Source of the DNA: Drosophila pseudoobscura
Lineage: Eukaryota; Arthropoda; Insecta; Diptera; Drosophilidae
Direction of reading: 5' to 3'
DNA length: 64,000 nucleotides
Assembly (NCBI RefSeq): GCF_009870125.1
Contig: NC_046683.1
Location: forward strand, 39,881,869 to 39,945,868
This document shows positions 46,661-58,702 of this stretch, one piece after another. The notes under the pieces were generated by a model. It was not told the DNA's origin. It saw nothing but the letters and a program-made list of their open reading frames with translations, and searched no databases. Each line of letters opens with the position of its first letter. Positions within the stretch are counted from its first letter, which is position 1. A program made the position numbers and the translations under genes.

Positions 46661-47570
46661 CGCTTGGGAGAAACGTCCCACCCCCCCACCAAAGGAGCAG
46701 ATTGCATTTGTGTCGAGCCTTCTGTCTGCTGCCACATGCCACCTCCTCCGTCTCGTCTCTCGTCTCCCGTCTCCCGTCTCGCGTCTCGCTCTCTCTCCCC
46801 ACGCTCTTCTTCCTCTGCCGCTTGTCGCTTTTGACATTTTTCTAAGGTGCAGCGGGTGGCTGTGAGGGCTGTGGGGGGAGGATCAGAGGCAGCGTCGGAG
46901 GAGGATTCGACTCTGTGGCAAAGGAGTGCCAAAAGTTGTTTGTTTGGGCCATAAATCCGTTGTTGTTGTTGTTGTTGTTGTTGTTTCGTCTTGCCACAAA
47001 CTCTGGGCCGTATGGCAGGAGGCAAAGGATTGTGGCAGCAGCGGCAGGACAAGGGGCAGGGGACGCCTGTTGCGGTTTTGATTTTCTGTTTACATTTAGC
47101 ATTTGGCCAAAAATCGAACTGACAAACGAGAGGCACGAGGCAGGGGGCGGGGCAGGGGCAGGGGCACCCATTGTTGGTTGCAAATTAAACGTTTTGCGTT
47201 CGGAGCTCGTTCGTGCCACAGTCCCGCCCCCCAGGTGCCCCTTGCTGCCCTCCACTCCTCTTCGTGCCGCATTATGTGCAATGAAAAGTAAAAGTTTTCT
47301 GCCAAATTTGTTTGCTGCTGAAACGTTAAAGTGAGCGCAAAAGATGATGGATGGACGGAGGCACGGAGGCACGGAGGCACGGAAGGAAGAGTGGATGGAC
47401 AGAGCGAATGTCACAAAAAGGGGACAAGAAAGAAGCATTGGATACCCTACAACACACCATTTGAATACACCCTGTATTCAAGGCATTTCCGACCCCATAG
47501 AGACGCCCAGCATCTAAAGACGATTCGATCTAGCCGTCTGTCCGTCTCTGTATAGGAGCTACAAGGCCAT
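46661..47570. other. Non-coding stretch with (GTT)n
   Basis: No gene supported. Holds CGTCTCCCGTCTC repeats (46755-46790), (GTT)n at 46959-46985 and GCACGGAG repeats at 47354-47383. Confidence 0.55.
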
Positions 47571-47840
47571 TCGTTTTGGTTATCGATATCGATAACTTTT
47601 ACATTGGTTATCGATAAGTCGGAGAATCGGTAAATCGGTGCAATCTCTACATTCACCCACACAAAACTATTTGCAGTGCCTTATTCACTTGTTATCGATA
47701 ACTATCGAAAATTCGATTGGTGATCAGTTTTGTGTTTCAATCTCCACTTTTCAGCTAAAGATTTTGTCACTTGCAACACTTTAGGCTATCGCGATGCTCC
47801 CCTCTTTGCTCATCGATAGTTCAGTTATCGTTACAGGGTA
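47571..47840. promoter_or_regulatory. TATCGATA-rich island
   Basis: Overlapping TATCGATA copies at 47581-47594, then further TTATCGATAA-type motifs near 47609, 47692 and 47811, and a diverged copy of the TTCAATCTCYACTTTTCAG phrase near 47735. A basic 80-codon frame (MGWRK...) starts just downstream at 47861 but is not convincing as a gene. Clustered TATCGATA suggests DREF/BEAF-32 binding; this is inference. Confidence 0.5.
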
Positions 47841-50800
47841 TCGTTGTGAATTGTGCAACGATGGGGTGGCGAAAAGCCACCCATTCCGCACCTCCCCCGC
47901 AAAAAGACAATAAAAACGGAGAACCGAAGACCAAACGAAAATTTCGTGCCTTCAAAAAACTAGAGCCAAAGCGGAGCCCAAGACTCGCACATTGCCACAT
48001 CCCAGAGATACTGCGACATCCGAGAGATACGAATGGGCGCGAAGAGTGCGGCGCGAAGACAGATATGAATAAACATATTCACAAATGTATCGCGAGTGCA
48101 TAAATTATGTCCGAAAACAAACGAAAGATTTCGTTTTATGGGTCGCTGACCATTTGGCCTTTCGGACCAGACCACTCATTTTCGTGGCTCTCGGCTTGGT
48201 AATTAAGCGGCAAACGCATCTGTTGTGGGGCACGTGTGTGGCAGGCATGCGGCGGACCGGGCCCAGCCAATCGGTTGGCTGGGCTCTCAGGTCAGGGCTG
48301 GGTCTTCTCCGGGCAGAAGATGCGCTCAAGCGATGAGGAGAAACGATCTTCGAGATACATATTTACATTTGTATCTTTCTGCAGAGAATCCTGCCACGAT
48401 TCCCTCTCACTCTCTCTCCAGAGTATCTTTGGGATACTCCCACCATACTCCATTCCCCCCCACCTCTTCCCCACTTTCTGCCTCTCCACTTGGTGGGGGG
48501 GGGGTCCCCACTTCATTGCATAAGCCCGATCGTCGCACACTCATCCTCCACTCCCTCGTCCACTTCTCCTCCCCCTCGCCGATGACAATTTTCATCGAAA
48601 GAAAGAGAGACGATCGATTGTCTGGAAGCCAGACCCTGGGATCGCCACGGAACGAGCGCTGGAATGTGGCAAGGGGAGCGGCAGGCGAGAGATGGAAGGT
48701 GGGAAAATACTAAGGAAATCATGAAATTTTATAACCGCCAATCGATGGGTTCATGCAATTTTCATTCGAGAAACTCGAGAGACGAAAGAGAGACGAAAAA
48801 GACACGACAGGGAGAGAGGGAGGGAGAGGGAGGGAGAGTCGAAGCCACATTGTGGGTGCAGTGGGTGCGGCAGACGGGGGTCAGGTGTGGGATGGTCATA
48901 TTTTTGTGTTCCAAAGAAAAAGAAAAACCGAAACGAAAATGAAGGGAAAAAGGAGAAGGAAAAGGAAAAGGAGAGGCCGAAGAAGAGGGGGAGGCAGAGT
49001 CGCGCTCTTCAAAACGGTTTTGCTTCATTGCACAAAAAAGGTTGCAGCGCCTCGGTTCCACTCCCGCACCCCCAACCCCACCCCCTCTCGCGGGGCATCT
49101 CCCACTCACTCTCTCTCTCTCTCTCTCTCTCTGTCCCTAGCTTCTCCGCGGTTTTTTTCTCCCCGTGTACTGCTTCTGCCGCCTCTTCCTTCCACTTCGA
49201 GTGCGCTTGCCCCATCTCTATCGATGCCTCTGTGCTGCTGCAACTAAATGAGGCATGAGCTCTCCAGCTGCAGCTTGCCATTCGCTGCTGTGTGTTGTCG
49301 AGGGAATATTCACGCTATATTTGCGGCAGTCTTCGCCTCCCCCTCCCCCTCCATCTCCATCTCCCAGTCCCTGCCCCACAATCCATTAGGATACAAGCAG
49401 TGGCAGATCCTGGGTATCCCTCTAGTCGTGGCACCCAGCGCTGCCCAAGGGGCGGAGGGGGCGACAGCAGGGGTTGACAAATTCTAGGAGCCCAAAATAG
49501 GAGCGGCTCCAAGCGCTGCAGTCCCGTCATCGGGGGATACGAGATGGATGCAAAAGTATTCGCCAATAATCGAAATATGTCGATGAGAATTGGAGGCTTA
49601 GCTGATGCCAGCGGGAGCGGGAGCGGGCACGGGGGCGTGGCACGGTGAAAATTGAATGCAAAAACGGGAGAAAAGGGGGAGAAAAACGGGGCACAAGCGT
49701 AGAAGCTGCAGGCATCAAAAAAATGCAGCGAATATTTTGAATATTTTCACGTGCATTTGCATAAACGCGAGAGAGGGGGAGCGGGGAGAGGGGGGCGGGC
49801 ACGGGAGAGGGCTTGTGGCACAGTGCCGTTGACAAGCCTTCGGGAGTGGGAGTGGGAGTGGGAGTGGCAGCAGCACCGCACGGGGGCCATGGGGGAAAAG
49901 CAAAAAGCTTTTTTGGCAATTTGCCTTCAATCGCTGGGCTAGGATCCACCGCCACAGGAGACGCAACGGGGCAACAGCACAAGGGGCAAAGAATTTTCAC
50001 GTTAATAAACAAGAGAGAGAGAAAGAGAGGAAAGGAAACCTCTCTTCGGGGCCATGCCTCGTTTATCTTCTTTCGGGCTTTCGGCTGGGTGGCGGGGGGG
50101 CGGGGGGGCGGGGGGGGAACCGGTTCTTAAAACCGGCCTCAAAGAAGGCTCCCCGGGGGCAGATGAACGGCAGAAAAGTCCAGGGAAAATTCGAGGCAGG
50201 CCCCCCAACGGATCCTCTGGGAAGACTTTGAACAGACATCTTTCTCCAGATTCCCAGAAGATAAGTGGCTTCCAAAATGGCATAGAATCTGTTAATGCAT
50301 CTCATACAGATCGATTCCTTTGCAACATGTTGCATGGAACATCTCTCTCTCTCTCTCTCTCTCTGCCTGTTCCTCCTCTTCCATTTCTTACCAGAAGCTT
50401 TCTTTTCTTTTCGTTTCTTTTCGTTGGCGGCCACTGGTCGCGTGACCCTGAAAATGCATTCGTTTCTCGTGGCTTTTCTCTTCCTTCTCTGTCTTTGCGC
50501 CCCCCTTTTCTGATGCCAATGAATGACGAGAGAGGGAGTGAGAGCGTAGATTTAAGCAGGCCTCCTTAGTGCGCCCCCCCTCCATGCCATTCATAACATT
50601 GCGCTTCGTCTTCAAACATTTGACTTCGGCTTTGGCTGACCGAACACGCACCCGATCCCGAACACGCACGCATAAGACGGACACTCACACACACGACGAA
50701 GGGGGCGTTAATGATCGTTGCGCAGCAGTTAATCATCATTAGGGGAAAAACAACACATGCGTCGCTGTCGCTGTTGCCGTCGACAGAGTCTTCACTCGGC

Positions 50801-50916
50801 GGCAGCGCAGCCGAAGAACAAACAGCAGCAGCAGGAATTTCTATACGAGACCTACACACACACACGCACACACTCACAACACATATAAAAATAACAGCAA
50901 TATCTCGCCAGCAGAC

Positions 50917-50954
<38 letters not shown>

Positions 50955-51386
50955 CGTAGGGAACCGGTTCTTCTTTTGCTTGTTTGTTGTTGGTGCTTAT
51001 TCTGCCTTGTGCGCCTTCTGCTTCCTTCTATCTCCCTCTCTCTCTCTCTCTCTCTCTCTCGCTCTATACTTCTATCACGCTTCTTCTGCCGATGCATAGG
51101 CATTCGTTCTCTCGCTCTCTTTCACAGGGATCGCTCGCCCTCTCTCCCACTTCCCTTCCGGGTATTTCTGGAGGAAGAAGCCGCAGTGCGGAAATCAAAG
51201 ATTTTCAGAGTTTTTTGTTGTTTTGTTTGCATTTTCATAAATGTATCGAAAGGGAATCGATGCATCATCGATTTTAGTTAATTTAGTTATCGTTCGATAA
51301 TATATCGAACCTTTTCGACCATCAAGATGAATTCTTTCGGATATGATCCATGATCCATATTGCACTCCCATTGCTCGCGATCTCGT

Positions 51387-51417
<31 letters not shown>

Positions 51418-53479
51418 GTCTCTCTCTTCCTCTATTTCTTGTTAAAAATCCACAAAAATGCCATCGAAATAAAATATGCATGCAAAAAGCAAACCCACAA
51501 AAGTCAACAAATTCCAAATGCAGCAGAATAAACAAAGGCGAAGCCTCACGGTGCAGCCCACCCCGCTCTGTGGCACACCCCCTCTGCTGCCCCCTCCCGT
51601 CACTATGCAACACATGCCCTGCGCCCCCATCCTCGCCAGTTTTCTATTACAAGAAAAACCCAACAAACAATTGGCGAGCGAAGCATCTGAAGGGCGGTGC
51701 GGAGTGCGGAGTGCGAAGCGCACACACAATTTTTGTGGCACCAAATTATTCACACCTCCACTCCTTCCACCTGCCGTGCCCCACGGCGGTGCAGTGCACT
51801 CCACACCACACACTCCACGCCCACTCGAGACGCACACACACAGCCTCCGCCTCCGCTTTTCGCTCTCCGAAATGCTGCAGCCGCAAAACTCCGAAGGCGA
51901 AGCCCGAAATCGCGCACTGAAACACCGCATTATTATTTTAATTACACGATGAAAAAAACACAACCCCTCCAGAGGGAGGGGGGAATGGGGATGGGGGGGG
52001 GGGCATGCCATGCCACAAGGGTGGACCAGATGGGAGTGAAGTCGACCACGGGAATACCCTATAGTCGATCATTGATTGGGTATTTCAATGGAAATTGCTT
52101 TGTTCATGCCACCAATATACCGCTTGCAACCACTTGTGGGGTATCTCTGGGGGTGGGGCACTTCTTGGGAAGCCAAATGCGAAGCAAGCGGCGGGAGTGC
52201 ACTCGACACGGCGGACTTTTGTCCGGGGCTGCGGGGTGGCAGACGACACACGTGTTGCACCAATGTGTGGCACAACACAATTTGCATGATTTCCCCCACT
52301 AAGAGACGCGTGAAAATGGAGCCCAAAAGATTGCTCCTAAGGATTTGTGTGCCCCAAAGATCTGCCTCCCGAAAATCTGCCTCTCATCCCAACGTGCTTC
52401 AAAGGCATCCTGTAAGGACCTGTAACCTGGATGGAAGCATTCATACGAGCATGTGGTATCTAGAATATTTAAAAGCTCTCTTGGATTCCTTCAGAGTTTT
52501 CCTCTTGATTCTTTAATCATTTAGTTTTCCTTTAATCTTTTCTCAATAAGTTGTTCCTTGAATATTCCTTAAAATATAAACCCATGTTTTTGCAAAGATC
52601 TGTCGTGTTGGCTCAAAATTGCAGCAGTGGGTGGCAGTGGGTGGCAGTGGGGCCACTGTGTGATCACCGCGCCCCAAGGTCTTTTATGTCTGAGCTTCAG
52701 CTTCAGTTTTCGATTCTAGTTCCCACAGAAAACTCCATCCGCTGACTGAGTGGCTGCTCCATCCACAGATCCATCGTTGAGCAGCGTCGCACACAGATTG
52801 GGGCATGAGACCAACCAAAAGAGGGTTCGAGCCAGGATATACCCTGTGGAACCCTGCTGAAGAAATGCTCTTGTTGTGGCAGCCGGTTTCATCATTGATT
52901 GAGGACTGGAATCTTCAAAAGACAGAATGAATCATCGATCTCGAGCTGTGGAGGATAGACAGCCTTTTCGGATGCCCTGTGGGTCTCCCACAAGACTCGA
53001 AGGTCCCAAGAAATACTCGAATGTGGAAACTCTTTTCCCCTTTTCCCTCTTTCGCTCCTCCCCCTGCCCTGCGCACTCTGTTTCTTTTGTCCCTATTCGT
53101 TTTGTTTTTGGTTTTTTTTTTGCTTTTGTTTTTTGGCATCTTTTCGTCTTGTGCCGCTTTGTGCCTCGACATTCTTCTCGATTGTCTTCTGTCGCGAGTG
53201 GGTTTTCGCTCGTTTTGGTTTGGAAATTATTTTATATTTAGCCTCTTTTCTGCTGCTGCTGCCTCAGCAGACATTTCGTGTGGCACGATGTGAAAAGTGG
53301 CAGAGCAACAGCGCGCAACCCTTCCCCTCAGCGAAGCGGTGTCTGGGGCATGCAACTTAAATATAGAACTGAAAACGGGCTCTGCGGCGAATACGAATGC
53401 GAATGCCAATACCAAGGGGCATGCCACACGCAAAGGCAGCAGCAACAGCTCTCCGAAAACATTAAATTGAGCGATGATT
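47841..53479. other. Non-coding, microsatellite-rich stretch
   Basis: No gene supported. Dense CT/GA tracts (49109-49132, 50342-50364, 51036-51060, 51388-51411), a (CAG)n (50917-50950), G/C runs (51995-52005) and purine-rich blocks such as 48930-49000. Many open frames here are repeat-derived. Confidence 0.55.
50917..50950. repeat. (CAG)n trinucleotide repeat
   Basis: About eleven CAG units; the frame reads polyglutamine on + and polyleucine on the opposite strand. No surrounding coding evidence. Confidence 0.9.
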
Positions 53480-53800
53480 AAAAAGGCGATAGAAAACGGT
53501 AATCGATAAATAGATAAATTATTAGTCGATAAATCAATCAAAATAACATCCACTGCGGTGTTGCATGCCACGTTGCAGAACACTGGTTAAAATGAAGTTT
53601 GGAATTCTGTCTTTTGGAGGAGGACACACCACAAACGCGAAATACTATAGCAATAGTTTCTAAGGTCTATCGACAGGCATTAAGCGATGGGAACTCACTT
53701 GAAATCGATGATTACAGAAGAATTCTTCCACTGCAGAGTATTGTGTGGCATTCGCAGCACTGTTATCGATCAATGATGCTATCGATAAGTCGATAAGTTA
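53480..53800. promoter_or_regulatory. TATCGATA-rich island
   Basis: ATCGATAAATAGATAAATTA at 53502 and GTCGATAAATCAATC at 53525, then ATCGATCAATGATGCTATCG and GATAAGTCGATAAGTT at 53766-53800. A 65-codon + frame lies between the clusters (separate entry). Confidence 0.35.
53599..53796 (+). CDS. Protein-like open frame between TATCGATA clusters (very weak)
   Basis: 65 codons with balanced composition, for example NTIAIVSKVYRQALSDGNSL then EIDDYRRILPLQS. There is no ATG start in the track region that I trust, no flanking splice signal, and its 3' end runs into TATCGATA motifs. Could be a decayed exon or chance. Confidence 0.15.
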   Translation: MEFCLLEEDTPQTRNTIAIVSKVYRQALSDGNSLEIDDYRRILPLQSIVWHSQHCYRSMMLSISR

Positions 53801-54391
53801 CTAATTAATCCAGTCAGAAAGTGAAACAGAAGGCTGTATGACAAACAGCAGTGAAATCAAAGTAAAACAAATTGAACGGAAAGACAATCTTCAATAGTAC
53901 ACTCTCCCGGTCTTTTCTGGAGGTCCTTCCCCCGTTTCTGGGGTAGCACAGAGTGTATCACATCTTCGGTAACGAGGTAAACAAATTTCATGCTGCACAT
54001 CCGGTGCATGCAAGTCTTCCCAATCCGCATGCTGCAAGCCCCAGAAGCAATAGCCGCTGCCCCACGCTACTGTAGTCCGTGGCAGAAGTGCATGCTTATG
54101 CTTTATGCAGAGGAGTGATACAATTTTTAGCAGCTGGGGGCAAGGCTAAGATCAATGGCATGCAGATAAATTAGGTGGCACCCGGCATCCATCCACAGTT
54201 CGGGGCCTTGGAGGCTGCTGATCCCAGAAGATCCACCAGGATGAGGATTAATCGGGGACCCAATAAGGGGTTTCTCCTCTCATTCAGACAGAACCCACAC
54301 AAGAGAGAGCGATTCAAATCCGCGATTTAATATTTCACACAAAACTCAATAATCGATAATAATCCGATCTACATTATCGATTATAGATATA
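53801..54391. other. Non-coding stretch, TATCGATA-bearing at its 3' end
   Basis: No gene supported. AATCGATAATAATCCG and ATTATCGATTATAG lie at 54350-54385 just before the Tc1-like terminus. Confidence 0.55.
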
Positions 54392-54835
54392 CACTACTGG
54401 TCAAAATAATATGTACACACATACATAGGTATCGTGCCAGTTTTTTATAAAATAGATGGAAGTTTTTCGAAGGTATGGATGCCAAATATTTAAATTAAAA
54501 AAAATTAATGTGGGAAACCGTCTTTATTCAATTCTATTCTGCAATTTTTGCTGGATGGGCATTTTTGGTCTGGTTCTATTTATAAATTTTAAAGGACTTG
54601 ATAAGGCTTTTGTCACGCCTTGCTGGTTTTGATTGATTTCTTGCATATGTAAGTGCAAGGGTTAGAACTCTTTGGATAGGCCTAACTGCCGAAGAGAAGA
54701 AGATTTCCAGGAATCTTCAAAAAGAAAGGAAAAGTCTTGGGGAAATTGCGAAAAGTCTTGGACGCTCGTGCCTCTAAATCAAACGTGATTACTGTACATA
54801 TCACTGAATTTTCTAGAAATTCTAAAGAAAACACG
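54392..54835 (+). mobile_element. 5' fragment of a Tc1/mariner-type (Bari-like) DNA transposon
   Basis: A TA dinucleotide (54390-54391) is followed by CACTACTGGTCAAAATAAT, which closely matches the start of the inverted terminal repeats of Bari/Tc1-type elements (xxTGGTCAAAATxAT). About 290 bp downstream a frame at 54682-54774 reads LTAEEKKISRNLQKERK and then SLGEIAKSLGRS, a helix-turn-helix like the paired-type N-terminal DNA-binding domain of Tc1 transposases, ending in TAA. The catalytic DDE region and the opposite terminal repeat are absent, so only a 5' relic remains. Confidence 0.6.
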
Positions 54836-55194
54836 AATTAATCGATGCATATCCAATCTATTCATCGACTTTTCGATTAAAATGTAATCGATAATCAATA
54901 TATATCGAATCTATTAAAGATATTTAATGGAATTAAGAAAAAAAAACACTTAATAATCGAATCCCATCGATTAATATTTTACAAACGAATTTTAAAATCA
55001 TTACATGGCATAATCGATACGTTTTTGATCCTTGTACTGATTATTCCGGGATATATTGTTGATAGACATATTATTGCCATTCGCATCGATCACATATCCC
55101 AAGGAACCCCACAATTATCGTTAATATTAATTTAACATTTGATACATGGAAAACACTCAATAGCCGATAAGTCGACCAACTATATATAAGAAAT
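54836..55194. other. AT-rich stretch rich in ATCGAT
   Basis: No gene. Multiple ATCGAT, ATCGATA and TAATCGA phrases. It bridges the Tc1-like relic and a DINE-1 copy, so it may be further degraded transposon DNA. Confidence 0.5.
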
Positions 55195-55850
55195 TGATCA
55201 ATATATGTATATTTTTTTACCCGATACTCAAAATAGGTATTGGGGTATATTAGATTTGTGGTGAAAGTGGATGTGTGTAACGTCCAGAAGCAATCGTTTC
55301 CGACCCTATAAAGTATATATATTCTTGATCAGCATCAATAGCCGAGTCGATTGAGCCATGTCTGTCTGTCCGTCCGTCCGTCTGTCCGTCTGTCCGTCCC
55401 CTTCAGCGCGTAATGCTCAAAGACTATAAGAGCTAGAGCAACGATGTTTTGGATCCAGACTTCTGTGATATGTCACTGCTACAAAAATATTTCAAAACTT
55501 TGCCCCGCCCACTTCCGCTCCCACAAAGGGCGAAAATCTGTGGCATCCACAATATTGCAGATTTGAGAAAACTAAAAACGCAGAATCATAGATAACGACC
55601 ATATCTATCCGGTTGCTGAATTTGGATCAGATCAGGTCATTTTTATAGCCAAAAGGAACAAACCAATTTGCACTGGCTACGCAGCGCCCGATGTCACGCT
55701 CAGACTGATTTTCTGTCTCTCTCGCACACACTCTTTGTCGGGTCGCTTAATATTAGCGCCATCTGCCGGAGGAGAGCCATACTGACTTAGTATCGGGTAT
55801 AACTGTAGAGTTGCGGTGTCCGCAGCAACTCACAACGTTCCCCCTCGTTT
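55195..55850 (+). mobile_element. DINE-1/INE-1-like (mini-me) non-autonomous element
   Basis: A core at 55299-55333 (CGACCCTATAAAGTATATAT, then ATTCTTGATCAG) and a following (GTCY)n tract, TGTCTGTCTGTCCGTCCGTC at 55358-55399, are the hallmarks of DINE-1/INE-1 elements, also described as mini-me because they seed GTCY microsatellites. The 3' end at 55808-55831 forms a hairpin: GAGTT, a GCGG/CCGC stem with a TGT loop, and AACTC. A 3' hairpin is as expected for Helitron/Helentron-derived elements. The middle (55500-55700) is non-coding. The element looks nearly complete and little degraded. Confidence 0.85.
55808..55831 (+). other. 3' hairpin of the DINE-1-like element
   Basis: GAGTTGCGGTGTCCGCAGCA followed by ACTC. 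GCGG pairs with CCGC around a TGT loop, and outer GAGTT pairs with AACTC across a 3-base bulge. This fits the terminal stem-loop of Helitron-type elements. Confidence 0.7.
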
Positions 55851-57479
55851 TATCCATATAAATGGTTTAATCATTAATCGATTTGATTCCTCCATTATTA
55901 AAGTCCCGATCAAAGGAAAGACAGATCTTTATATCGATCGAAAATTGTATTCTGCATTGTAACAATGAAACACGGAACAAGACCGATTGAATTTATCTTT
56001 TTATTGGTTAATAAACAAACTTTATTCCACGAATAATCATTTCTTTTCATCGACTAATCCCGGCTAATCGCTGGGAAAGGTGGCACCCCAATTGACCCAT
56101 TGACAGACACCGAACGCCCCTCCCCGGGTTGAAAATGTGTTGATTTTGCGGATACAACCAGACCGAAACTGAAACCGAAACCGAAACCGTTTTGCCCTAT
56201 CCATTCCTATCCGCCACTTCCCCCTCTCCAATCTGCCTCCAATTACGCGACTCTGCAACAGACGGACGCGTCAGACGAATGCCAATTCATTTTGCGGATA
56301 TGACACGAATCCATTCATTCAACAATCTATCCATCCATTCAACCATTTACCCAAAACTTTTTTTCGAGTGAAATGCGAGAAGGGGGCTCCATTCGGAGAG
56401 AGTGCGAGGGAGGGGGAGGGAGGGAGGAGCTCATTAACGACAGCTGCCGTACGATATATATGTATATCGAATATCATGCGAATATCATAATCATAATCCA
56501 ATTATTTGAGCCCTTTCGGGAGGGAGGAACGAGGGAATCAAATCAAAAATACATCACAAATTGTTTGTTTTTTTTCTGCGGGCTATTTTAATTAGTGGAT
56601 GGGATCATATTATAAGAGAGAGAGAGAGAGAGGGAGAGGGATCCCAGAAGATACCCCCAAGGGCTGGGCCGCACACGATTTGCACACAGTTTCGCCTCCT
56701 GCTTCTGCACTCTGCGGCAAACAATTGAGATATCATTCAATCATTCATTCAAATGCAAATCGAAATTAAAATTGAAAGGAGAATCGAAATTAAACAAAGG
56801 TAATATTAATAGGTCTTTCTCTCCGTCGACGGGTCTCGTATTTTGCAATTAGCCGAGACAGAAGTTTAATTAAACAAAAGAAATTGCAGCGCCTCTTTGC
56901 GATGAATAATCGATTTCATTGGGTGGCAATCGGTTTTCGAATGGACGGATTCTCTTTGAAATCAGGGCTGCAATCGGACTTCCAGTCGATGTTTCTAATC
57001 AGAAACAGGAGTAACGGAAGCTGAAGCAGGATTCGTCACAGCAGGCGGTAGAACAGGAAAGGAATATGCATCGCAATAAAAAAAGACTAAAAACCAAACG
57101 AAAGGAAAATAAACACACAAAAAAAGCCAAATTCCACAGACAGAAAAAAACAAATTTGTGAAACCGTTATTATCATGTCTTGTCGTGGCCATCCCATCCA
57201 CTCCGTCTCCCTCTTCGCACTTCTTCCTCTTCACACTCTTCGATTATGAAATAAACATTTTGTAGCTGCATCTCCCTCCCTCTCCCTCTCCCTCTCCGAG
57301 TCAATATCTTCCCTCTCTGGCTGGCCCTTTCTTTTTTTAATAAGAAATATGTATGTACATCGTTTTACCATTTAGTTTTTACCTGTCTCCCTCTCTCTCA
57401 CACTCTCTCCCTGCCTTTCCGTCTCTCTTTTTCATTAATCCAATTTGTTTTCGCTGTTTGAGCATGGGGGGTGCAAGAG
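55851..57479. other. Non-coding stretch
   Basis: No gene supported. Contains GAAACC repeats (56166-56185), (GA)n (56611-56632), CTCCCTCTCC repeats (57272-57298), TATCGATCGA phrases near 55935 and a purine-rich block near 56395-56430. Confidence 0.55.
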
Positions 57480-58060
57480 GCAGGTGCTAATTCAATTAGC
57501 GGATTATCGATATGCGCTCTCTGTCTATCGATTGCGCGACTCTGTCTATCGCCGGAGCCCCTTACAACCACAGCATCGTCCCCTCTCTGTCGCACCAACT
57601 GCTTTACAAGAAATTAGAGCGTCGGGGCCAGGCAGAGAGCGGTGGACGGGCAGAATTCCAGCAAACGGCAGAGCAGCCCTTATACCCATCGAGAGCGAAA
57701 GGGTAGGCAGCGATGCAACGGCGGGGAATGCAGCGCAGCGACAGCGAGAGAGAAAACAATATCAAGAATGGAGATCCTCTGCCGCCGTCGCTGTTTTTAG
57801 TTGAACTGCGTTTCTGTCGCACTCTCTTGATTCTCGCAGAAAACACAGTGACGGGGGGAAAGGGGATCGGGATCAGTGGAGCATTTGGCCATACCGCTAC
57901 GCCTGCGCACAACAGAGAGAGCAACAGGATGCTCCGTTTCGCACTCACCTTCTGCTGATGCTGCTGTTCTGCTCCGCTGTTCTGCGTCTAACAAAACGCG
58001 CGAGAGAGAGAGAGAGTGTGCTACCAGCTCCGGCGCTGAGAGGATCAGGGCACTCTGCTG
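57480..58060. promoter_or_regulatory. Possible promoter or enhancer (DRE- and GAGA-type motifs)
   Basis: TTATCGATATG at 57503, CTATCGATTG at 57523 and CTGTCTATCG at 57543 lie within 45 bp. GAGAGA tracts follow at 57750 and 57998-58015. This density of DREF- and GAGA-type motifs, next to GC-richer sequence, is what a Drosophila housekeeping or regulated promoter looks like. No TATA box or coding start could be placed on either strand. Confidence 0.3.
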
Positions 58061-58702
58061 GCTGCGGCGTCGCGTCGCTGCCTTATGCGTGCGCTTGCTT
58101 TTTTTTCTTTTCGCTTCTTCTTCTGTTGCTGCTGATCCTCTGCCCTGCTCTCCTCTCGTGGATGCTGCTTCTGTTATTGAATCCGGTTTTCGGATATTTC
58201 TTTCCACTTGTTATATTTTTTTCTTTCTCTACAACTCCTTTTCCTTTTCTCCTCAAGAGAAAAAAAAACACTGAACTAGTAAAAAAAATGCACTTGGAAT
58301 TTGTTTAGAAAAAAAGAAAACACACACCGACGCACACAGGCACGGCACACACACACACACGCAAAGAGGCAAAAACACCTACGCAAAGACGCGGCTCGGC
58401 AGGAAAAAACAAAACACGTGAACGCCGCCAAAAAGAAGGAAACATAGGACGCTGACGCCGACGATGGTCCTGCTCTCCGGTCTCTCTGTCCTGCTCTGTT
58501 TAAATGTTTAAACAATTGAACAATTCATGTATTTACCACGGGGCCCGAAAAAGCGCGGAAGATGGGACGCGACGAATCAAAAATACGTAAAACGGGCAAA
58601 CGGCAGGCGGCAAACGACGCGCGTGGACCCAACCGATTTAAGCATTTGTACTAACTATTTGTGGGCGGCAAGGCCGTTCTTTCAAGCCAAATGTTGCTGC
58701 TC
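58061..58702. other. Non-coding stretch
   Basis: CACACACACACACGC and other simple tracts (58347-58361), A-rich block 58256-58320. No gene supported; the 136-codon minus frame at 57797-58207 has a non-protein-like, charged low-complexity translation. Confidence 0.5.

Noticed and set aside
46842..47438. 198-codon minus-strand frame
   Set aside because: Contains polyasparagine from (GTT)n and is otherwise unlike a protein.
47861..48103. Basic 80-codon frame downstream of a TATCGATA island
   Set aside because: Attractive position, but composition is K/R/P low complexity with no splice or polyadenylation support; noted only.
57797..58207. 136-codon minus-strand frame
   Set aside because: Charged, Arg/Ser/Glu-rich low-complexity translation of GAGA-type DNA.
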